In this document: piece after piece, positions 9,735-17,350 of the stretch
Position numbering within the stretch: position 1 is the stretch's first letter
Layout of the letters: each line of letters starts with the position of its first letter
Source: Lysobacterales bacterium
GTDB taxonomy: Bacteria > Pseudomonadota > Gammaproteobacteria > Xanthomonadales > Rhodanobacteraceae
Direction: 5' to 3'
Assembly: GCA_016721015.1 (NCBI GenBank)
Contig: JADKJL010000001.1
Location: forward strand, 620,001 to 684,000
DNA length: 64,000 bases
Program-made: the position numbers and the translations under genes
Notes under the pieces: model-generated
What the model was told of the DNA's origin: nothing
What the model saw: the letters and a program-made list of their open reading frames with translations, nothing else
Databases searched by the model: none

Positions 9735-9838
9735 ACCTTCGGGAGTATAGCGGGATCGGGTTCGGGCCTTGTGTGATGGCGGTTGTGGCGGCGCTCCCCG
9801 TCATCGGTTTCTGCGATGGCCCGCATTCACCGCAATCT

Positions 9839-9864
9839 GCTGAATCGACCGGCAGCGATTCAGC
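9839..9864 (-). terminator. Stem-loop downstream of the MAPEG gene
   Basis: Perfect 9-bp stem (GCTGAATCG with CGATTCAGC), 8-nt loop, 20 bp after the MAPEG stop on the minus strand. No strong T-run. Confidence 0.45.
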
Positions 9865-9884
9865 CTGAGCGATGAGCAACTGTC

Positions 9885-10307
9885 TCACCTGAACACAGCC
9901 ACCGTCGCCAGCACGAGCATGGCCAAGATCACCATGCAGCCAAACATGAAAACACCCCGGCGGACAGGCACGATGTTGGCACCGGTGTGGATGCAAACGT
10001 GAGCCACGCGGCTGGCGACAAAAAGCCATGCCAGCGCCTGGGCCACGACATCGACCGCGCCGAGCTGATAGAGAACAACGATGAGGATATAGAACAACAC
10101 GGGCAACTCGAACTGGTTGCGAAGGTTGTTGTTGATCTTCTGCACATTCTCCGGCCACGCATCGGCATGGAGCGCCCTGCGTTCGAGGTCGACCAGACCC
10201 TGTTTTGAGGCGCGCGCCTTTGCCACGGCGAGGGCCACGTAGACGGTGATGGTCAGCAGAACCTGCAGCAGCAGTGGCAGGAAGATGGTTTCGCTTGAAA
10301 TCACCAT
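9885..10307 (-). CDS. MAPEG family membrane protein
   Basis: Small integral membrane protein of 140 residues with four predicted TM helices, matching the MAPEG (membrane-associated proteins in eicosanoid and glutathione metabolism) fold. Conserved features are the N-terminal helix TIFLPLLLQVLLTITVYVALA, the basic loop around RRALHADAWPENVQ, the motif NNNLRNQFELPVLFYIL and the last-helix block ASRVAHVCIHTGAN. Bacterial MAPEG proteins are mostly of unknown substrate; some are glutathione transferases. I chose ATG 10307 (MVISSETIF) over a TTG 30 bp upstream. It is a single gene facing away from the next gene. Confidence 0.88.
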   Translation of the reverse strand: MVISSETIFLPLLLQVLLTITVYVALAVAKARASKQGLVDLERRALHADAWPENVQKINNNLRNQFELPVLFYILIVVLYQLGAVDVVAQALAWLFVASRVAHVCIHTGANIVPVRRGVFMFGCMVILAMLVLATVAVFR

Positions 10308-10513
10308 GTGCGAAGTCTGATTGGGCGCTTGGGGCAAGAGTCTAGCGGGCGTCTTCGCCTGCGTCTGCTTCGACGGATCAGCGACCTCGAAAACCCTTCG
10401 GACTCAAGCGGATAATTCCTCCGCCTGCATTTCCGGACGAGTACACTCCCGTTCAATTCAGCACGCTTACCCATTCAAGCGCCGCCGCCCGGCGGCCGTA
10501 TCCGGAGAGGGCC

Positions 10514-11795
10514 ATGCAAATTGTGCGAGTGGTGGTGGCGGGAATGATCGCCATGCTGAGTGCGTGTGGTGAAAAGGGGCCGGTTGAAACGGCAGCAGCA
10601 GTTCCCGCCGCGGCGCAGGGCCCGCATGCGCACGCGGTCACCAAGCAATTTTCGATCGAGGGCAGCAAGCTCGTCATCGAGGAAAAGACCTATGTCGATG
10701 GTCTGGCCATGCGCCTCGATGATGGCGCGGGCGCCGTCCTCACCGAGACCCCGCTCAGCGCCTGCGCCAAGCTGGCCATCGTCGCGCATGGCAGCCTGGA
10801 ATTCGACGCCGCCCGATTCGGCGAGAAGCCGGCCCTGATGCTGGTGCGCAATCAGGAACACCCGCAAGGCGCGATCCTGCTGATTGAACCCTATTCGATG
10901 ACAACGCTCGAAGACGCCTTCCCGAGCCTGGTCACCGAGGGCGGCACCCTGGTCGCCTCGGGCGACGTTGGCGACGCCGGCTGGGGCAGCATCGACGCGA
11001 CGAAGTACGGCGGCGAGAAGGCACCGCATGTGCGCCTCGATGTGAAGCTTCCCCTACGCATCGCTGGACAGCGCCGACCCACTGGCTGCGGACATCAGTG
11101 CGGAAGCCCAGTGGCTGCGCGACACCAGGAAAAAAGCGGTCACTGACCTCCAGGCCGTCGCCGACGCCAGCTTGCAGGTCAACTCCGAAGAGTACAGCGG
11201 GTCATCGACCAGCAGTGCCTGATCTGACGTGCTTGGCAACTGGTCGAACTTCAACGTTGTCGCCGTCGCCGCTGACAAGGGTTGCGCCACCATGGTCGTA
11301 CGCGAACCCGGATTTGTCGGTGGCTATCAGGAGGCCGTCATCCAGACCCGGATGGTCGCCGACGTGCGCAAGGTGACCACGGCGCAGACAAAGAGCGTGG
11401 ACAGCGTCGAGGGCGACTATGCCATCGGCCGAGTCGAACACCCGAAGCTCGGCGCGTTCCCTGTGCTCCATGCACGCGCCGCCCGCGAGGAAGGCGTCGG
11501 ACTGGTTGTGTACTTCAGCGACAAGCCGATCGCGATCGAGCCGTTCGAAGCGCTCGTCGCCAAACAGCACATGCTGCGCGCCGTCAGCAGCATCGAGTAC
11601 GGCAACCAGTATTCGTTTTCGCGTTACGACCTGGGCGGGCCCGGTGTCCCCGTCGAACAGGTCGACGCCGGCAACTCGACGACCAATCCCGCTCTGGATG
11701 AAAAGGAGATCGCGGGATTGATCAGGTCTGGCGAAGGCGAAGGTTCGCGCATTACGGTGAACTTCCGACAGGCGTTGGGTGGAAAAGGCACGTAG
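10514..11795 (+). pseudogene. Broken lipoprotein gene (frameshifts and an early stop)
   Basis: The start at ATG 10514 follows GGAGAG and encodes a lipoprotein signal with lipobox LSAC (MIAMLSACGEKG). After about 180 residues the natural reading leaves the first frame in a CCCC tract near 11051 and continues as YASLDSADPLAADISAEAQW until a TGA at 11220. The same frame is open again at once and runs to 11795 with plausible coding sequence (WSNFNVVAVAADKG...YSFSRYDLGG). Between them a second frame reads VIDQQCLI, so the TGA may be enclosed by a compensating pair of indels. The two halves could be one protein of about 426 residues or two genes. I recognise no family. The product was probably an outer-membrane or periplasmic lipoprotein. 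Confidence 0.55.
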
Positions 11796-11930
11796 CAGGG
11801 CACACGGATCAGCCACACTTGCGAACCCGATTTTCTGATCCTCCACCCCTCAACTTTCGACACGGTGTGAGGCGACGCCTTGGCTTGGTTGCGCTTCGAC
11901 ACGCTGCCTTATCGACGGGGGAAAAGACAC

Positions 11931-12779
11931 ATGGCGAAGGGCGAAGATTGGTCACGTTTGGAAGTTGAGGCCTGCGTGGCCGATTATCGACGGATGCTGA
12001 CGTTGGAACTGAACGGCCAGCGTTACAACAAGACCGAGCATGCCCATGCGTTGATGCAAATACTGAACGGACGAAGCCGACAATCGCTTGAGTTCAAGCG
12101 CTGCAACATCAGCGCTGTCATGACACTGCTGGGTTATCCATACATTCACGGCTACAAGCCACGCAGCAACGTCCAATCACTTCTGCTGGATGTTGTCGAA
12201 GCACAAGTGCAAGGCGATTCAGTGCTGCAGGATGCGGCGCAGAGCGCGGTTCTGCGCCCGGCCATCGCGGCCGTCGTGGAGAATCCGGCAGGTGTCTGGG
12301 TACTCGCGCCAAAGCCTGGGCGAGTTCGCGAGACGCCCGCTGACTGTGCGCCCCGGTTTTCGCCGGCACGTCGCGACTATCTGGCTCAGGAGGCGCGCAA
12401 TCGTTCGCTTGGCCGGGCTGGTGAACTGTTCGTGGCCGAACTCGAATCGCGCCACCTCCATGCAGTCGGAAAGAAGGCTTTGAGCAAGCGCGTCGAACAC
12501 GTTGCCGCGACCCAGGGCGACGGTCTCGGCTATGACGTACTCTCGTTTGAGGAAAATGGCTGCGAGCGATTGATTGAGGTCAAGACAACGGCGTTCGGTG
12601 AATTGACCCCATTCTTCGTGAGTCGCAATGAGCTCGCCCGCTCGGAGACCGACTCGGCGCACTATCATCTCTACCGCTTGTTTGATTTCCGCGATCGACC
12701 GCGCTTGTTCGAGTTGCCGGGTGAAATCTCTGGGCGATGTCAGCTCGATGCGGTCACCTTTCTGGCGCGGCTGGCGTGA
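11931..12779 (+). CDS. DUF3883 domain protein, putative PD-(D/E)XK nuclease-like defence protein
   Basis: Protein of 282 residues. ATG 11931 is supported by GGGGAAAAG 8-9 bp upstream. The N-terminal 130 residues are helical (RRMLTLELNGQRYNKTEHAH...LLGYPYIHGYKPR). The C-terminal half is a DUF3883 domain: GLGYDVLSFE with Asp at 202, LIEVKTT with Glu at 216 and Lys at 218, then FFVSRNELARSE and YHLYRLFDF. The D-x13-E-V-K spacing fits a PD-(D/E)XK-like active site. DUF3883 occurs widely in defence islands beside helicases and restriction enzymes, and here an R-M pair follows within 250 bp. Cleavage activity is inferred, not shown. Confidence 0.82.
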   Translation: MAKGEDWSRLEVEACVADYRRMLTLELNGQRYNKTEHAHALMQILNGRSRQSLEFKRCNISAVMTLLGYPYIHGYKPRSNVQSLLLDVVEAQVQGDSVLQDAAQSAVLRPAIAAVVENPAGVWVLAPKPGRVRETPADCAPRFSPARRDYLAQEARNRSLGRAGELFVAELESRHLHAVGKKALSKRVEHVAATQGDGLGYDVLSFEENGCERLIEVKTTAFGELTPFFVSRNELARSETDSAHYHLYRLFDFRDRPRLFELPGEISGRCQLDAVTFLARLA

Positions 12780-13017
12780 CGACCAGCCGGAAAACCGACG
12801 GAATGGCGCCGTGGTTCAAGACAGCGATCGGTTGTCAATTGCCTGGCCCGGACTCTCCATGAATCCGCGTGCCTGATCCATCTGCCGGCAAAACTTGATT
12901 CATTGAATCGCGACAGGTCTGCAAAATGCCGCTGGCTGTCCTCATCCAGCCAAAGGCTCGCGTCTATCGGCAAAGGTCAGAAGTTGCTGGATTTTGCAGC
13001 CGTGTTCATGGATTCGT

Positions 13018-13815
13018 TCACGTCTCTGCCTGGTCGGCTATTCCGGCTTTCCGGACACGCTTGCGCCCGGGCGCGACGCGTGCGCTGTTGAACGCAATCA
13101 GGCGTTCCCAGTCGATGTTGCCTGCGTCATCTACATAATCGGCCAGAAAGGTTCTTTCCAGTCGGTTCCGGGCTTGCGCATAGGCCTTGTCGAACTCCAC
13201 GGCGAGTAGCGTCGGTTGGTCGCCAAGGGCGGATGAAATGCGTTGGTAGAAATCCTCCTCGCCGGTGATTTCTGCCCAGAACGCCTGGCCCGCAAGTTTC
13301 AGGATCTTCGGATTGGCTTCTCGCTGGCGCTTGCGTCCATAGCCATATCCGATGATCGGATGGAACACCTTCATCTCCTTGCGAATCCGGCCTTGCAATG
13401 CATCCAGTTCGGTATTTTGCTGTTTACCGCTTTGCGCATTGAAGATATTGGTGCCGGACTTGACCGCAATCGCCTTGTATTCGGTCGGCGTTTCAATGGA
13501 AATATCGAAGCCCGCTCCACCGCCGGTTTGCACCGTCACTTCGCTATTTTCGCGATGGGCTTGCACGGCAGCCCACTTGGCGAGGGGCTCGAAGAATTCG
13601 TTGCCGAAGATCGTTTCATCCGAGCTGGATACAAATGCGTCGAGCGCGGCGCGCACGTAGTCCGAGCCTGCCGCATGACCCACCGATCTATACAGGTAGG
13701 GGTTTTTCTTCAACAAGTCCGTCAGTTTGATCGCTTCAAGCTTGGCCAAACGGCGCGCATGGAATGACCTGAGCCGTTCCGTTGCCTTGGCAATGAGCGC
13801 ATCCTCTTCAATCAT
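13018..13815 (-). CDS. Type II restriction endonuclease, PmeII-like family
   Basis: Protein of 265 residues lying 12 bp downstream of a C5-cytosine methyltransferase gene on the same strand, the classic R-M layout. The N-terminal block LLKKNPYLYRSVGH and the central FDISIETPTEYKAIAVKSGTN (Asp ... A-V-K, a PD-(D/E)XK-like arrangement) are what I associate with the PmeII-type endonuclease family. It also has GYGYGRKRQR and a C-terminal basic tail (RVAPGRKRVRKAG). The recognition site cannot be read from the protein. It appears full-length. If it is active, the linked methyltransferase must be active too. Confidence 0.78.
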   Translation of the reverse strand: MIEEDALIAKATERLRSFHARRLAKLEAIKLTDLLKKNPYLYRSVGHAAGSDYVRAALDAFVSSSDETIFGNEFFEPLAKWAAVQAHRENSEVTVQTGGGAGFDISIETPTEYKAIAVKSGTNIFNAQSGKQQNTELDALQGRIRKEMKVFHPIIGYGYGRKRQREANPKILKLAGQAFWAEITGEEDFYQRISSALGDQPTLLAVEFDKAYAQARNRLERTFLADYVDDAGNIDWERLIAFNSARVAPGRKRVRKAGIADQAET

Positions 13816-13827
13816 CAGGGTTGATTC

Positions 13828-15234
13828 TCAGATCTTCGCGTCAGCGAACAGGCCCAGTTGCCGCTGCTGCATCATGCGCCAGCTGACGTGATCTGTTGTG
13901 ACGTATCGCGAATGGCGGAAGTCTTCTCGCGACCGCGGTATCTCGTCGCGAATGGACTGCATCAACAACGTGCCCAGCGCGGCACCAAGGCTGAGCGGCA
14001 CCGCATTTCCCACTTGCCGGTAACGATCGATCAGGCTGCCCGCAAGATGCCAATCGTCCGGAAATTCCTGGATCCGCTTGTATTCCTGGATCGATAGCGG
14101 ACGATCTTCGTTCGGGTGACAGAGGTCAGTCGCCGGCATCGCCGGATGGGTGACGAGAGTCGGTGACGGCCTTTCCCAGGCCAGACGACGCAGGAAGCCG
14201 GTCTTGCCGCCGCCTGCAAAGTACGAGTTTCCCAATGCTTCCTTTTGCAACTTGACTGGCAGGTTCCGCCAATTCTGTCCGGCACTGAGCTTGCGATAGT
14301 ATTTCAAGCGCTTTTCGGGAAAGCGGACATGTTCGGGTGGTTCGATTATGCCTTCCACAGCATCGCGGAAAGTGCGCCACTTCTTCAGGCCGCCGGCACC
14401 GTCCTGGGCGTGCGTCGGCATCAAATACGGAAGTTGGCTACCATCACGCGCAGCGATGATGATCACGCGCTCGCGAATTTGTGGGCTTCCAAAATTTGCC
14501 GTGTTGTAAAGGTTGAAACTGACGCCGTATCCGGCGTCTTCCAGCATTCCAATGATGTGGGCCAATGCGCCACCCGGCTGTTCGTCGGCCCCCAGTGGTG
14601 AATGGCCTTGACCACGTTCGCTGTGCGGACGATGTCGCAGCGGCGCAGACAGCAATCCGCGCACGTTCTCGATCACCAGATATTGCGGGCGTAGCGCCAA
14701 GCCGAGTTCTATATATTTCAGGAAGACATTGCCGCGCGTGTCCTCGAAGCCCTTGCGCTGGCCAGCCGAACTGAATGCCTGGCAGGGCGGTCCGCCGACG
14801 ACCAGATGGATATCCTCGTTGCGTGCGAGGCCAGCCGCATCGCGAACCATGGCCGCATCGCACTCGGCAATGTCGCCGAGCAAAGCGATGTCCGGCCGGT
14901 TGGCCTGGATGGTTGCCCGGCATGCCTTGTCTTGTTCGCAAGCCAGTTGAACGTGGATTCCGGCACGTTCCAGGCCAAGATCCATGCCCATTGCACCACT
15001 GAAGAAACTCAGTGCCTTGATCGACTCCGACTTGCGTTTGCGCGCCGGATGATCGGGCACTTGCTCGGCCACGGTATCCCGGGTTTGGTACGCCTCGACG
15101 GCCGACTCGCGCACGGCCCAGGTATTGCCGATCTTCTCACCAGCCAAATCGCCATTTTTCAACAGCCGCCGCGCGTATTGATCGGAACAACTCAGTCGAT
15201 CAGCTACATCGGCAACAGACAGAAGGTCACTCAT
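13828..15234 (-). CDS. DNA (cytosine-5-)-methyltransferase with N-terminal helix-turn-helix
   Basis: Modification enzyme of the R-M pair, 468 residues. Residues 1-50 form an excisionase-like HTH (LLSVADVADRLSCSDQYARRLL...GNTWAVRESAVEAY); a basic linker follows. The C5-methylase core has motif I LSFFSGAMGMDLGLE (75-89), motif IV GGPPCQAFSSAGQRKG with the catalytic Cys at 151, motif VI VIENVRG (188-194), motif VIII QIRERVIIIA and motif X RYRQVGNAVPLSLG. The target recognition region lies between VIII and X. All catalytic motifs are intact. The HTH could allow autoregulation of the R-M genes, as in other HTH-fused C5 methylases; that is inference. The endonuclease gene follows 12 bp downstream. 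Confidence 0.94.
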   Translation of the reverse strand: MSDLLSVADVADRLSCSDQYARRLLKNGDLAGEKIGNTWAVRESAVEAYQTRDTVAEQVPDHPARKRKSESIKALSFFSGAMGMDLGLERAGIHVQLACEQDKACRATIQANRPDIALLGDIAECDAAMVRDAAGLARNEDIHLVVGGPPCQAFSSAGQRKGFEDTRGNVFLKYIELGLALRPQYLVIENVRGLLSAPLRHRPHSERGQGHSPLGADEQPGGALAHIIGMLEDAGYGVSFNLYNTANFGSPQIRERVIIIAARDGSQLPYLMPTHAQDGAGGLKKWRTFRDAVEGIIEPPEHVRFPEKRLKYYRKLSAGQNWRNLPVKLQKEALGNSYFAGGGKTGFLRRLAWERPSPTLVTHPAMPATDLCHPNEDRPLSIQEYKRIQEFPDDWHLAGSLIDRYRQVGNAVPLSLGAALGTLLMQSIRDEIPRSREDFRHSRYVTTDHVSWRMMQQRQLGLFADAKI

Positions 15235-15798
15235 TGTTTCGCCAACGAAACCAAAAAAGGTACCCGATGGTGCGCCTCGAACACGATCTGGTCAATCCCA
15301 AAAAGAGAGCGTAGGTGTAGCCGCCCCCTCCCCCGTAAACGTACCCGCCTGAACCAGATGATTTCGGCGAAACCATCCCCTGTTCTTGGCCATGAATGGC
15401 TGCTCGCAATCGGCAAGTTGCCAGGACGACGAACCCGAATGGCAGACGCTGAGGATCTTTGGAGGTTGGCCGCTGCAGCAGAATGGCCACAATTCGTCCA
15501 CATGCTTCAATGGGTTCGACGACGGCGCAATTGCGCCCGGGGGCGGCGAGGCGCTGTCGATCAAGCTGATCCTCGACAGGATGAAGAATGGTCATGGCAG
15601 CCGTGGCGTGCGCGCACTCGTGCCCGGGCTTTCTGCGGATGGCGCGGTGACGGCGGTGATGATCTCGGCCCATCCAGGCGCGTTCGCGGGTGGTGCAAAC
15701 CGATCGGCTGCTGCCCATCTGAAAACCATGGGCAAAGGAGTGCTTGCAGAAAGGCGGATCGATTCAGACGGACAATTCTTCGATCCCGATCTTCTGTG
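15235..15798. other. Intergenic region upstream of the methyltransferase
   Basis: 564 bp between the DUF819 stop and the methyltransferase start, presumably holding the R-M promoter. Around 15321-15334 a run of CCCCCTCCCCC (GGGGGAGGGGG on the minus strand) lies about 90 bp before the methyltransferase ATG. Open frames on both strands across this stretch have no start signal or recognisable domain, so I do not call a gene. Confidence 0.45.
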
Positions 15799-17046
15799 TC
15801 AACCCGCCATCGCCTGCAGCATCAATCCGGTCAGCCACGCGCAATACGTGCCGAGGGCGTAGCCAAGTACGGCCATGAGCACGCCGACCGGGGCGAGGCT
15901 TGGGTGGAAGGCGCTGGCGACGACGGGCGCACTGGCGGCGCCGCCGATATTGGCCTGGGATCCGACCGCCATGAAGAACAGCGGCGCGCGAATCAGCTTG
16001 GCGATGCCGAGCATGATCAGGGCGTGAACCGAGATCCAGCAGAACCCAAGCGCGAACAGACGCGGTCGATCAAACAACGTCCCGATGTCCATGTGCATGC
16101 CGATCGTCGCAACCAGGACATACAGGGCTGCCGATCCGATTCTGGATGCGCCGACGCCTTCAAGTTTGCGTGCGCGGGTGAAGCTCAGGGCCAATCCGAT
16201 CGTGGTCGAGATCACCACCACCCAGAAGAATCCCGAGGTCAGGCTGTAGCGCGCGAGTGAGGGTGCAACCTGGCCGATCCATGCCGCCAGCGGTTTGCCG
16301 ATCGCGTGCGACGTGCCCATTGCGCCGAGTCCAAGCGCAAGGATGACCATCACATCGGTCAAGGTCGGAATCCGCGAATGCTCGGCATTGAAGCTCTCGA
16401 TACGACGTTTCATGTCGTCGATCGCGCGCGTGTCGGCGCCGGTCCAGCGATCAAATGCCTCGGCGCGTCCGGCGAGGAAAAGAAGCACGGCCATCCACAC
16501 ATTGGCGACCAGCACATCGACCGCTACAAATTGTCCGAACAGGTTGTTGTCGACCTTGAAAACGTCCTTCATCGCGGCCTGATTGGCGCCGCCTCCGATC
16601 CAGCTTCCGGCCACCGTGGTCATGCCGCGCCAGGTGTCGCCGGCGACGGTTTGCGGCGAAATGATCTCGAACAGGCCGAATGCGAACACCGCACCGAGCA
16701 TCACGCCAAGCGTGCCAACCAGGAACATGATGATCGCCTTCGGGCCCATGCGGCGGATGCCCGGGAAATCGATCGACAAGGTCAGCAATACCAAGGCCAC
16801 CGGCAGCAGGTAGTCACGCGCCATGGGATACAGTCCACTGGCGTCGCCATCGATCAGACCGAGGCTGTTGAATATGGCGGGGATGAAATAGCACAACAGC
16901 AAGGCGGGCACGTAGGTATAGAAGCGCTTCCAGAATCCCCCGGGCCGTGCAGCCGTCCAGAATACGAGCCCAAGCGCCGCCGCCAGCAAACCCAGCACGA
17001 CCGTGTCGTCGGTGATCAGTGCGGTCGAGGCTTCGAGCTCTTGCAT
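15799..17046 (-). CDS. DUF819 family integral membrane protein
   Basis: Protein of 415 residues with about ten to eleven TM helices, matching DUF819. Characteristic segments are FYTYVPALLLCYFIPAIF, WRGMTTVAGSWIGGGANQAAM and the last helices with GSQANIGGAASAPVVASAFHP followed by LAPVGVLMAVLGYALGTY. Family members resemble secondary transporters with two inverted halves, but the substrate is unknown. I chose ATG 17046 (MQELEAS) because the longer upstream frame carries no membrane or signal character. The gene stands alone between the R-M locus and a divergent diguanylate cyclase gene. Confidence 0.9.
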   Translation of the reverse strand: MQELEASTALITDDTVVLGLLAAALGLVFWTAARPGGFWKRFYTYVPALLLCYFIPAIFNSLGLIDGDASGLYPMARDYLLPVALVLLTLSIDFPGIRRMGPKAIIMFLVGTLGVMLGAVFAFGLFEIISPQTVAGDTWRGMTTVAGSWIGGGANQAAMKDVFKVDNNLFGQFVAVDVLVANVWMAVLLFLAGRAEAFDRWTGADTRAIDDMKRRIESFNAEHSRIPTLTDVMVILALGLGAMGTSHAIGKPLAAWIGQVAPSLARYSLTSGFFWVVVISTTIGLALSFTRARKLEGVGASRIGSAALYVLVATIGMHMDIGTLFDRPRLFALGFCWISVHALIMLGIAKLIRAPLFFMAVGSQANIGGAASAPVVASAFHPSLAPVGVLMAVLGYALGTYCAWLTGLMLQAMAG

Positions 17047-17350
17047 GATTTGTTCAGTTCCAGGTGGCCGGGGATGCCATTGAATCGGATCCTCGCACAC
17101 CGCTCCGCGTCGCGGCATGTCTGAATGAAGCGAGTCGGCCCCGGGCAGGCGGCTGCCTGGGGATCTTGTTACATGGTTTTGCAATCAGGCGGCGGCACGC
17201 CCACGGCATGACATCGGCCGAATCGGTGATAATCCCGGCATCATCACCCGCCCTGGAAAAATGAACCTGGTGCACCCGAGCAACGTTCAAGGCTCATCAC
17301 GCAGCCGGGCAGTGGCGAGTCGCCTCTTTGTACGCGGCTGATGCCTGCCT

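Noticed and set aside
14806..16260. 484-codon plus-strand frame across the methylase, spacer and DUF819 gene
   Set aside because: It overlaps two certain genes on the other strand and shows no recognisable domain.
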